NCBI GenBank assembly: GCA_037962975.1
Contig: CM075673.1
Location: 157,686,667 to 157,750,666, forward strand
DNA: 64,000 bases
Direction of reading: 5' to 3'
Source of the DNA: Clitoria ternatea
Taxonomy: Eukaryota; Streptophyta; Magnoliopsida; Fabales; Fabaceae
Part shown: piece after piece, positions 35,003 to 44,149 of the stretch
Numbering within the stretch: the first letter of the stretch is position 1
Layout: each line of letters begins with the position of its first letter
Made by a program: the position numbers and the translations under genes
The notes under the pieces: model-generated
Databases searched by the model: none
Told to the model about the DNA's origin: nothing
What the model saw: the letters and a program-made list of their open reading frames with translations, nothing else

Positions 35003-38000
35003 CAACTCTGTTTGTTTTATCCTCCTTTTCAGCTGCCGGGTACAGAAGGTTTGAAATGTATTAATTTTGAGAGTGGTCTGAGACCTGAAATTAAGAAGGC
35101 TTTTAGACACCAAGAAATTAGGAGCTTCCCTGTTCTTGTTAATAAATGCCGAATCTATGAAGCAGATGACAAAGCTTTTACTGGATCAAACAATAGGTTT
35201 GATAGTTCTTCAAAGTTACCACCTATCAGTTTCAAAAAGCAAGGGAAGTTTGTTAGAGGTGGATCATCCTCTAAATCCAGAGGTCGAGGAAACTCTAATG
35301 GTCGTTTTGTGAGTCGTCCGAGGGAAATTAAATGTTTCAAATGTGGTGGAGACCATTATGCCAGGAACTGTGATAAAGAAGAAGAGGTTATCTATTATAA
35401 TTGCAATGAAAAAGGACATATTCGTCCTAACTGTCTTCTTTTGCAACAAACTGATTTTAATGCTAGTGTAAACCGTGGAGGCTTTCGAGGACGAGGCCGT
35501 GGAAACGATAATAGAGGAGGCAGAGGAAATGGTGGACGTGGTAATAATTCTATGATGCCTAGAAATGATCAAGCTGGAACTTCTAATTCACCAGCTACGG
35601 GCAGAGTTTATGCCATTACTGCTGAGGATGCTGCCCAGGCTAATGATCTGGTTCAGAGTAAGTGTTTAATTGGTGATTTTATTCTCAATGTTGTGTTTGA
35701 TTCTGGAGCAACTCATTCTTTTATCTCTAATGATTGTGTAATGCGTTTGAGATTGCCTGTTATTGCTATGAATCGAGCATTGAATGTGTCTAACCCGACT
35801 GGTGCGAAACTATGGACTTCTATGATGTGTGAAAATGTATCCTTCACTTTGGGTGATAGTAGTTTTATGGCTGATCTGATATGTCTACCTTTGAGAGGTC
35901 TTGACATTGTTCTTGGTATGGATTGGCTATCAGCCAATAGAGTCCTAGTTGATTGTCATCACCGCCGAGTGATCTTTCCTAATCAGAATACCAATGATTA
36001 TAAAATTCAAGTTATATCTCAATTGTTTATGTTATTCCTTATTATTGATGGAAAGAATGGGTCTAGAATCCATGATATCCCTGTTGTGTGTGATTTCTTT
36101 GAGGTGTTTCCAGACGATGTGCCTGGTGTTCCTCCTTATAGAGAAATTGAGTTCTCTATTGATCTTATTCCTGGAGCTGAACCAATCTCCAGAGCTCCTT
36201 ATAGAATGTCTCCTATTGAATTAACAGAATTAAAGAAGTAGGTCGATGAATTACTTGAAAAATAGTTTATTCAACCTAGTATATCACCGTGGGGTGCTCC
36301 GGTGTTACTTGTTAAAAAGAAAGATGGTATTATGCGGCTATGTGTTGATTACCGCCAATTGAATAAGCTTACAATCAAGAATAAGTATCCATTGCCTAGA
36401 ATTGATGACTTGATTGATCAGTTGCGTGGTGCTTCAGTCTTTTTGAAGATTGATTTACGATCTGGATACCATCAGATCCGAGTTAAGGCTTCTGATATTC
36501 CTAAGACGGGCGTTCAGGACTCGATATGGTCATTATGAATATGTGGTAATGTCGTTTGGTGTGACTAATGCTCCTGCTGTGTTCATGAACTATATGAACA
36601 ATATCTTTCATCCTTATCTAGACCGGTTTGTGGTAGTATTTATTGATAATATTTTAATTTATTCTAAGTCTCATGAGGAGCATAAGGAGCATCTACGTTT
36701 GGTACTTCAAGTGCTGAAAGAAAAGCAATTGTTTGCTAAATTATCTAAATGTGAATTCTGGATGGACAAGATTCAATTTTCGGGTCATGTTATCTCTAGT
36801 GAATGTGTATCTGTTGATCCTTCAAAAATTGAAGCTGTTATGACTTGGGAGAGACCTAAGTCAGTCACTGAGGTCAGGAGTTTCATGGGTTTAGCTGGTT
36901 ATTATCGGAGATTCATTGAAGGATTCTCTAAAATTGTATTGCCATTGACCAAGCTAACCCGAAAGAATGTTCCTTTTGTGTGGTCTTTTGAGTGTGAAAA
37001 GAGTTTCCAAGAATTGAAGGCTAAATTGACTTCTACTCCTATACTGGCATTGCCTAATCTGCAGAAAAATTTTGTGGTCTATTGTGATGCATCCAGGCTA
37101 GGTCTTGGGTGTGTATTGATGCAGCATGGGAAGGTAATTGCTTATGCTTCACGACAGTTGCGACCGCATGAACAAAACTATCCAATTCATGATCTGGAAC
37201 TTGCAGCTGTGGTTTTTGCACTGAAAATTTGGAGACATTATCTTTATGGTTCTAAATTTGAAGTGTATAGTGATCATAAAAGTTTAAAGTACCTGTTTGA
37301 TCAGAAAGAACTGAGTATGAGGCAGAGAAGATGGATAGAGTTTCTGAAAGATTATGACTTTGATCTGAGATATCATCCGGGAAAGGCAAATGTTGTAGCT
37401 GATGCCTTAAGCCGAAAATCTATTCATATGGCAGTGATGATGGTTAAAGAGATGGAGTTACTTGAACAATTCAGAGACATGAATGTGAACATTGAAGTTT
37501 CTTCGCCTGAGAAAGTGTTTCTTGGTACTTTGACGATAGCCAATGAGTTCTTAAAGCTGGTGTATACTCAACAATTAACCGATGCTTATCTAACAGAGAT
37601 GAAAGAAACTCAGGCTAATGGTAAAGATTTGTTCTTAACAGAGGATTCTGATGGCATTTGGCGAGTAAAGGGTCGAATTTATGTGCCTGATTCTGGTGAT
37701 TTGCGACAAATGGTACTCAATGAAGCTCATAAAAGTATGCTGAGTATCCATCCAGGTACTACCAATATGTATCATGATTTGAAATTGCATTTTTGGTGGC
37801 TTGGAATGAAAAGAGATGTGGTTGACTTTGTGGCTCATTGTATTATCTGTCAGAAAACAAAGGTTGAACATCAGAAACCATCTGGTGGTTTACAGCCTCT
37901 TGAGATTCCAGCATGGAAATGGGATGCTATTGCCATGGATTTCGTGATGGGATTACCCAGGACTCGTAGTTGTCATAACGCTATATGGGTTATTGTGGAT

Positions 38001-38369
38001 CGGTTAACGAAGTCTGCACATTTCTTGCCTATTAATATGAGTTACCCCTTGCAGAGACTAGCACAGTTGTATATCAGTGAAATCGTTCGACTGCATGGTG
38101 TTCCATCTTCTATTGTGTCGGATAGAGATCCGAGATTTACTTCCTGATTTTGGGGAAGCTTACATCAGGAGTTAGGTTCGAAGCTTCGATTCAGTTCGGC
38201 CTATCATCCTCAGACAGATGGGCAGTCCAAGCGTACTATTCAGAGTTTAGAGGACTTGTTGAGGTCCTGTGTGCTAGAACATGGTGGTGGCTGGGAGCAA
38301 TACCTTTCACTAATTGAATTTACTTATAATAATAGCTATCACAGTAGCATAGGTATGGCTCCATATGAG
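35003..38369 (+). pseudogene. Gypsy chromovirus gag-pol, copy C, both ends truncated
   Basis: It starts in mid-gag (LFYPPFQLPG), keeps both CCHC knuckles and the protease (DSGATHSFIS), and is open to a TAG at 36239-36241. A second TAG follows near 36263, at the site also stopped in copy B. A 1-bp insertion near 36507 shifts the RT frame. From there an open frame runs to 38147 through RT, RNase H, and the integrase zinc and DDE domains. The RT catalytic box reads FIDN instead of FIDD, and a 9-bp duplication (EEHKEH) follows it. Another stop lies near 38146. Sequence ends in the integrase at CCATATGAG and abuts a Cassandra LTR fragment. Confidence 0.9.
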
Positions 38370-38662
38370 CAGTGCATGGGCATGGACAAGGAGCGGCTCT
38401 TGGCAGGCTTCCAGCGGGGGATGTGACATCCCGGGCACTGTTGAGGGCGGGGAGTGATCGCCGGTGCATAGGCACGGACAAGGAGCGGCTCCTGGCAGGC
38501 TTCCAGTGGGAGGGACACATGAATAAACCGAATACATACCAGAATGAGAGGGATCCAAAGACTGTATAGGTATGGGACAATACAGTCGAGGATAGCTTAA
38601 AGAAATGAATTCGTACTACCTATACCAACAAATGCATTAGCCTTTTCGGTGGCCTATCACTT

Positions 38663-38731
38663 AAGAACTCCAAAGTTAAGCGTGCTTAACTTGGAGTAAT
38701 TCTGGGATGGGTGACCTCCTGGGAAGTTCTC
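38663..38731 (+). repeat. 5S rRNA-derived segment, Cassandra cluster LTR 1
   Basis: AGTTAAGCGTGCTTAACTT and GGGATGGGTGACCTCCTGGG match the 5S pol III promoter core. The 5S 5' and 3' ends are absent. Confidence 0.88.
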
Positions 38732-38829
38732 AGGAAATGTGTGAGTGAGGACAAAAACACATTGGAAAGGTCTCGTGTTGGTCTGTAGGGCCAGTCGTTC
38801 ATTCCTGAAAAGCGGCTGGGGCGTTACAG

Positions 38830-38841
38830 TGGTATCAAAGT
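38830..38841 (+). other. Cassandra primer-binding site
   Basis: TGGTATCAAAGT two bases after the LTR end. It is a tRNA-Met-type PBS with a G-to-A change relative to the array copies, which read TGGTATCAGAGCC on the minus strand. Confidence 0.8.
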
Positions 38842-39228
38842 CTAGCCTCTCCTAGTACGGTATGGTTCGGGGACGAACCAGGCGGAAGCTGGTGGGCATG
38901 TGACATCCCGGCGCTGTTGAGGGCGGGGAGTGATCGCCGGTGCATGGGCATGGACAAGGAACGGCTCCTGGCAGGCTTCCAGCGGGGGATGTGACATCCC
39001 GGGCACTATTGAGGGCGGGGAGTGATCGCCGGTACATAGGCACGGACAAGGAGCGGCTCCTGGCAGGCTTCCAGTGGGAGGGACACATGAATAAACCAAA
39101 TACATACCAGAATGAGAGGGATCCAAAGACTGTATAGGTATGAGACTATACAGTCGGGGATAGCTTAAAGAAATGAATTCATACTACCTACCAACAAATG
39201 CATTAGCCTTTTCGGTGGCCTATCACTT

Positions 39229-39297
39229 AAGAACTCCAAAGTTAAGCATGCTTAACTTGGAGTAATTCTGGGATGGGTGACCTCCTGGGAAGTTCTC
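39229..39297 (+). repeat. 5S rRNA-derived segment, Cassandra cluster LTR 2
   Basis: Same 69-bp core as LTR 1, with one G-to-A change in the A-box region (AAGCATGC). Confidence 0.87.
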
Positions 39298-39506
39298 AGA
39301 AAATGTGTGAGTGAGGATAAAAACACATTGGAAAGGTCTCGTGTTGGTCTTTGGGGCCAGTCGTTCATTCCTGAAAAGCGGCTGGGGCGTTACATTTAGC
39401 CTCGTAGTTGCGATTTGGCAAGACTATACAGTCGGGGATAGCTTAAAGAAATGAATTCGTACTACCTACCAACAAATGCATTAGCCTTTTCGGTGGCCTA
39501 TCACTT

Positions 39507-39575
39507 AAGAACTCCAAAGTTAAGCGTGCTTAACTTGGAGTAATTCTGGGATGGGTGACCTCCTGGGAAGTTCTC
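39507..39575 (+). repeat. 5S rRNA-derived segment, duplicated partial LTR 3
   Basis: Same 69-bp core, inside the 278-bp tandem duplication. Confidence 0.87.
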
Positions 39576-39672
39576 AGGAAATGTGTGAGTGAGGACAAAA
39601 ACACATTGGAAAGGTCTCGTGTTGGTCTGTGGGGCCAGTCGTTCATTCCTGAAAAGCGGCTGGGGTGTTACA

Positions 39673-39677
39673 TTTAG
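39673..39677. repeat. Right TSD (TTTAG) of the composite insertion
   Basis: TTTAG follows GTGTTACA and matches 14294-14298. A second copy at 39395-39399 results from the 278-bp duplication. Confidence 0.88.
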
Positions 39678-40236
39678 CCTCATAGTTGCGATTTGGCAAG
39701 GTATTATAAGCTAGAATCATTTCTTTCAATAGTTGTAGTAATTCAATGAAACTTTTAGCCATCCACCCATTTCTCGCCTTCAAATTAAATAATTGTAAGA
39801 CTACCGACAACCTTGTGAAATTAGTGTAATTTTGATACAATGGTTTCTCTGAATCCTCATAGAGTTTCGTACACATGTGCTCTCTTAAACTTTTCTTCAC
39901 CCAAATCATGAATCATTTCTTCAAGTATCCATATCATAATCAACATATCGTGTGCAAAACTTTCATTTTGACTTTCATTCATCACACTCAGCTTGTCAAC
40001 ATGTTCACCATGTCATATCCAACGTGTATAGTTCTTGAGAAAACCATCACATAAAACATGTTCCCTCAGTACCTCCAACTCTAGCAGACGCGTATTCCCA
40101 CATTTAACACAATGGCAAAAGTATCTTCCATTCACATCTTTGGCATTTTGAATTAAAACTCTAAAAATGTTTCAACTCCAGATTCATACTCTTCACTTAT
40201 ATGTGGTGCATTAATCCAACTTCTATCTATGAATTT
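39678..40236 (-). pseudogene. CACTA tnp2-type transposase, upstream half
   Basis: Reading leftward from about 40236: DRSWINAPHISEEYESGVET (transposase-associated domain), a cysteine/histidine segment (VKCGNTRLLELEV), then GEHVDKL, KSLREHMCTKLYEDS, NGWMAKSFIELLQLLKEM and NTLPNRNYEAK. These mark the N-terminal part of plant CACTA TNP2 proteins. The initiator codon seems lost (ATA before GAT AGA) and stops interrupt near 40160. The gene continues at 14293 after the composite insertion. Confidence 0.85.
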
Positions 40237-41299
40237 GGCTCAAATACAATACTTGAGGTGTGACATTATTCAACACACAGTACGCCTAGTCGATTAGAAT
40301 TAATAATGAATATTATAAATTATTATTATTATTTATATTTTAATGAAATTATTACCTAAAGTAAAATATTAAAGTAAAATGGTAGGTGGTTCTCCAAATG
40401 GATAACAATTTGGAAATAGAGGTCCACAAGGAAAATTTTAGAAAATTTTTTATTAGATTAAGATATCATATATCGTCTATATTAAAATTACAAAAAAATA
40501 TGTAAGATTTTTAAAATAAAATTAAAATATTAATACCTTTATAATATATTTCATTGCCAATATTTAAAATATAATTAAAATATTTAAATACCCTAAATTT
40601 TATACTAATAAAATCTATCCTAACAATTTATAAATTTTGTGTTACAGAATGATAATTTTTTATACACTGGTGTTACATACGTGTAATGGTGCGTATGGAC
40701 TACTACATCAAGGGAGGAATTTTGTCAAACACATGGTGTGTAGTGGGCATACCCACAGTCAATACAATGGCAAAAAAACACATTCAGGTACCCTTAACAA
40801 AATGGCAAAGAGACACAAAGAGATATACACAGCTACCAACATGATATACATATTTAGGGTTTAGGGTTTAGTGGTGCTATCTACATGTAGTGGTGTGTGT
40901 ATGAACTACTACATCAAGGGAGGCATTTCGTCAAACACATGGTGTGTAATGTGCATCAATATTTATCCATGCTACGTCCCAATACATAACCCACAGTCAA
41001 TACAATGTTAAGTAAAAAAAGCACAAATTCAAGCACCCTTAACAAAATGGCAAAGAAACACGAAGAGATATATTCACACAACATGATATACTTATGTGTT
41101 AAGGTATTTAAAGAGTATACTAATCATTTATATATGTCAAGGAAGAAGAAAACACCACCAACTTCACGCGCAATGTGGGTTCCAGTAGGAAACGAGGTAA
41201 TGGATGCAATGCAGGTTCAGAGGCCCACGTATGCAATGTTCAGGGTTTAAAAACATGAAGGGTTTTAAGCAATAAGACTGTTGTAGAATATAACGTTAA
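40237..41299 (-). other. CACTA leader region with a duplicated block; no gene seen
   Basis: AT-rich sequence to about 40630. Then two related blocks follow (40688-40850 and 40892-41095), sharing ACTACTACATCAAGGGAGG, AACACATGGTGTGTA, CCCACAGTCAATACAATG and CCCTTAACAAAATGGCAAAG. A short telomere-like run TTTAGGGTTTAGGGTTTA lies between them at about 40853-40870. Small open frames here have no recognisable features. Confidence 0.6.
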
Positions 41300-41740
41300 A
41301 TGAAATACACGGGAGGACTCTATGAACTCAGTTCTAGATTGAACCACGTTTATAAGGACCTATAAACTCAGTTCTGGACTGAACCGAGTCCATAGATGTA
41401 TTTAAAAAATAAAAAAATACGACAAAACCTACGAACACGGTTCCCCCATAACTATGTTCATATGTTTATTTAAAAAAATAAAAAAAGACGGCCAAACCTA
41501 TAAACATGATTACTCACAAAACCGTGTCCATGGGTTTAATTAAAAAAAATACATCCAAACCTAGAAACACAGTTTTTCACAGAACCGTGTCCAGAGGTTT
41601 ATTTAAAAAAATTAAAAAATACACCCTAAGAACACGACTCCCTCAGAACCGTGTTCATAGGTTTATTTAAAAAATAAAAAAAAGTATGGCCTAAGAACTC
41701 AGTTCCCCTGGAATCGTGTTCTTAGATCTAGTTTGATAAT
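41300..41740. repeat. CACTA subterminal repeats with dyads
   Basis: About six units of 60-80 bp. Each has a dyad such as GAACACGGTTC ... GAACCGTGTTC separated from the next by TTTATTTAAAAAA-type A/T spacers. Such repeats are the usual transposase-binding arrays of CACTA elements. Confidence 0.75.
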
Positions 41741-41827
41741 TTCAAAAATACCATTGTGTCTAATTTAAACTCATTTTCTAAATAATCGAGTTCATATCAT
41801 GTGTTCATAGAATCTTTTTCACTAGTG

Positions 41828-42457
41828 TTGATTATTTTATTGGTTCCTTCATTTTACTTTTGTGTGATTTGGATAGGGCTTCAAATTCCCTAAATCCTGC
41901 TTGTCTCTAATTTGTTTAGATTCTTAATTTACATAGTTATTTATCAAAACAATATATAACACTAAGGAGTTATTTATCAAAGCAATATATAACACTAAGG
42001 AAAAAAATAGAATAAACCAAATAATGAGCACACTAAAGATGCTTATAATGAACTTTTCTCTTATGTCAATTCTCACTTAATACTAACAGATCTAGCATTA
42101 TATGTTTAGTATAGATAATAACTCCATAAAAAACACATAACTCTTTCTAATCACTACTGTAGATAAGTCAGTCATTCATATTAGTGGATTTTCTCTTGGC
42201 AAAATGTCTTTTTTTCTATAATTAAGGTTTAGGACACCTAATTAAATCATTCTTCTAATTTAACTCACTATATCATTGATACATCACCTACTAACTCTAA
42301 TATTACCTCAATAAAATTTACTTGTCATGCATGCATATTCAACTAAATACACTCTCATCATTTGCATTTGATTATATCACTCTATATTACCATGCATGCA
42401 TAGAATCCATCAAGATTTTAAAGGAACTTAACTATCTCTAGACTCGACCATTATCAA
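41828..42457. other. AT-rich intergenic region; nothing seen
   Basis: No coding or repeat structure that I can support. It is the 3' flank of the minus-strand membrane-protein gene. Confidence 0.6.
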
Positions 42458-42895
42458 CTATAGTATTGCATTTTCTTCCTGAACCATATGTTGTAATTTC
42501 TCAGCATTGTCTTCATAATGATGTTTTCGGCCTCCATTCTCCATGTCAACAACTTCTGCAAAACGAACACGACGCCCTTTACCAACAGGGGAATGAATAG
42601 GAGGCTTTTCATCACATGAGTCAATCACAATAGTGCTTGCACCTTTACCATGATTGTGGTGCTCATTATTAAACTGGGTAGTCATGGGTCTAATAACACA
42701 TGTATATAAATATATGAAAAACCAAAATAACCATGGAATTGCAACCAAGGTCATGCCAGCAATAAGATGGTATTGTGCAAGTTTAGAATGTGGCAATATA
42801 ATATACATACAAAGAAAGACTCCTCCTGCAATGGTGCATGCCAAGAAAATCCCAGAGATGAGAAATACTCTAACATCTCCTTTTCTCTCTCCCAT
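42458..42895 (-). CDS. Small two-pass membrane protein, 145 aa, unknown function
   Basis: A single open exon from ATG at 42895 to the stop at 42458. Two strongly hydrophobic segments are visible at about residues 10-33 (VFLISGIFLACTIAGGVFLC) and 43-68 (LIAGMTLVAIPWLFWFFIYL), separated by a short polar loop. A hydrophilic C-terminal tail rich in His and charged residues carries GKGRRVRFAEVVDMENG. I do not recognise a named family. Plants have many small intronless membrane proteins of this layout. An intact frame amid decayed transposon sequence, plus non-transposon composition, suggests a real host gene. The 5' flank has a TG/TC microsatellite at 42946-42974. Confidence 0.65.
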   Translation of the reverse strand: MGERKGDVRVFLISGIFLACTIAGGVFLCMYIILPHSKLAQYHLIAGMTLVAIPWLFWFFIYLYTCVIRPMTTQFNNEHHNHGKGASTIVIDSCDEKPPIHSPVGKGRRVRFAEVVDMENGGRKHHYEDNAEKLQHMVQEENAIL

Positions 42896-42939
42896 TGAAG
42901 AGGAAGACTTGGATGAAGAGGAAGATCAAAAGGGATCTT

Positions 42940-42974
42940 TTCTCTCTGTGTGTGTGTCTCTCTCTCTCTCTCTT
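42940..42974. repeat. TG/TC microsatellite 5' of the small membrane-protein gene
   Basis: TCTCTCTG(TG)n then (TC)n, about 35 bp, about 50 bp upstream of the ATG. It probably lies in the 5' UTR. Confidence 0.8.
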
Positions 42975-44149
42975 TGTGGATATCTCTTTTCTTCTATTTT
43001 TTTTTAGTGAATTTCACAAAAGCTCAAAAATGGTTTGTTAAGAATAAAATGTTAGACAATTTCAAACAAAGGAAGAGTTTTGAAGCACTCAATTTGGAAG
43101 ATTACTTATTGGTCAAGCAAATATTACGCTTGACTAAGACAAAGTTTGTAATTAATTTATATAATTCTCATTATAGTGAGCAAGGATAGTGCTCAATTTT
43201 GTTAATTAATACAAATACAATAATTTAATTTATATCCTTGCACTTTACTCTTAATTTATTTGATCTCAAATCTATTGAAACCATTTTGTTATGTATGCTC
43301 AATTTTGGTCGATCAAAAAATTTTGAGCAAGGGTAGTGCCTTGGAGTATCTTTAGTATTGGTTAACATCTACTTAAATTATTATATTTAATTATACTTTT
43401 GTACTTTAACTTTGTCAATGGTTGGATATTAGTCTCTAAACTAGTTGATGGTTACATTTGATCCTTTAATTTTTAATTGTAAAATTTTAATCACTAAATG
43501 GTCCTATCTAATTTTGATATTATTAATAATATTTATATTACTTTTAAAATATTCATAATTATGATATTATAATAAAAATACTTATTTATAGAAATAATAA
43601 TATAAATATTATAGTAAAATTTTGCTATAGAATGATATGTCTTGTTATTTTACGGCCCACACGTTATTAATTTCACCAAAAATAGAGCTGTGTTAATTAA
43701 TTGCGTATTTCATCGTGCAACTAAAAGTTGCACAACCGAAAATAAACAAATCAGTTTAGCAACCAATTGTACATTTAAAAGTTGGGAAAAAAATTGAATA
43801 TTTAAAAAAGTTAAAGGACTAAAAATGTAATTAAATCAATTATATTTTGATGGGTCTCATTAGTACACATAATTTTTTTAAAAGCAAAACAACTCTTAGT
43901 TTTAATGATGCAACCCTTTAAAATTTGTAAATAAGAGTTTTACATGTTAAATAACATCTTTAATTTTTCTGATATGTTTAATTTAAATATTTAATAAGTT
44001 GTTTCTATTGAATTTGAAACTACAATATAAATATAACGAATAAAATGACATCAAGCATTTTTCAAGAAAATGATATCTACCACTACTGCTTTTTCTTTCT
44101 GCTTTGTCTTCAACATAGTCAACATATAGAATCCTTTCAAATTCTAATT
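42975..44149. other. AT-rich intergenic region; no gene seen
   Basis: Very A+T-rich with short homopolymer runs. No supported feature. Confidence 0.6.

Larger units (their letters stand above)
14299..39672 (+). mobile_element. Composite chromovirus gypsy / Cassandra insertion, 25.4 kb
   Basis: The block starts with a Ty3/gypsy LTR end (TGTAACATCCAAAATTTG) and ends with a Cassandra LTR end (GGGGTGTTACA). It is bounded by TTTAG on both sides. Inside, in order: expanded LTR (14299-24151), internal region A (24152-26287), LTR (26288-28825), full-length internal region B (28826-33473), truncated LTR (33474-34967), internal region C (35003-38369), and a plus-strand Cassandra cluster (38370-39672). 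All gypsy parts run on the plus strand. The layout is a head-to-tail array of one family plus two separate Cassandra insertions. Confidence 0.88.
38370..39672 (+). mobile_element. Cassandra TRIM cluster, plus strand
   Basis: A 5'-truncated Cassandra LTR (about 38372-38828, ending GCGTTACA) is followed by the PBS (TGGTATCAAAG), a 70-bp internal domain (38829-38898) and a complete second LTR (38899-39394). After 28 bp of CACTA flank, a third partial LTR (39423-39672) ends in GTGTTACA. The third piece and the flank form a 278-bp tandem duplication of 39145-39422. Orientation is opposite to the three Cassandra copies in the amplified LTR. Confidence 0.88.
39145..39700 (+). repeat. 278-bp tandem duplication spanning the Cassandra end and CACTA flank
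   Basis: 39145-39422 and 39423-39700 are near-identical. Each contains the 3' half of a Cassandra LTR followed by 28 bp of host CACTA sequence (TTTAGCCTCRTAGTTGCG...). Because the flank is included, the duplication happened after insertion. Confidence 0.9.
39678..41827 (-). mobile_element. CACTA element, 5' part with terminal repeat at 41820-41827
   Basis: Reading leftward from 41827, the end is CACTAGTGAAAAAGATTC, a CACTA-type terminus. It is followed by subterminal repeats (41300-41740), an AT-rich leader, and the transposase start. The remainder lies at 13600-14293. The opposite terminus was not found, so the element is either truncated or too diverged at its left end. Confidence 0.8.

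Noticed and set aside
38663..38731. Functional 5S rRNA gene
   Set aside because: Only the central A-to-C box portion matches. The 5S 5' start and 3' end are missing, and the segment sits inside an LTR.
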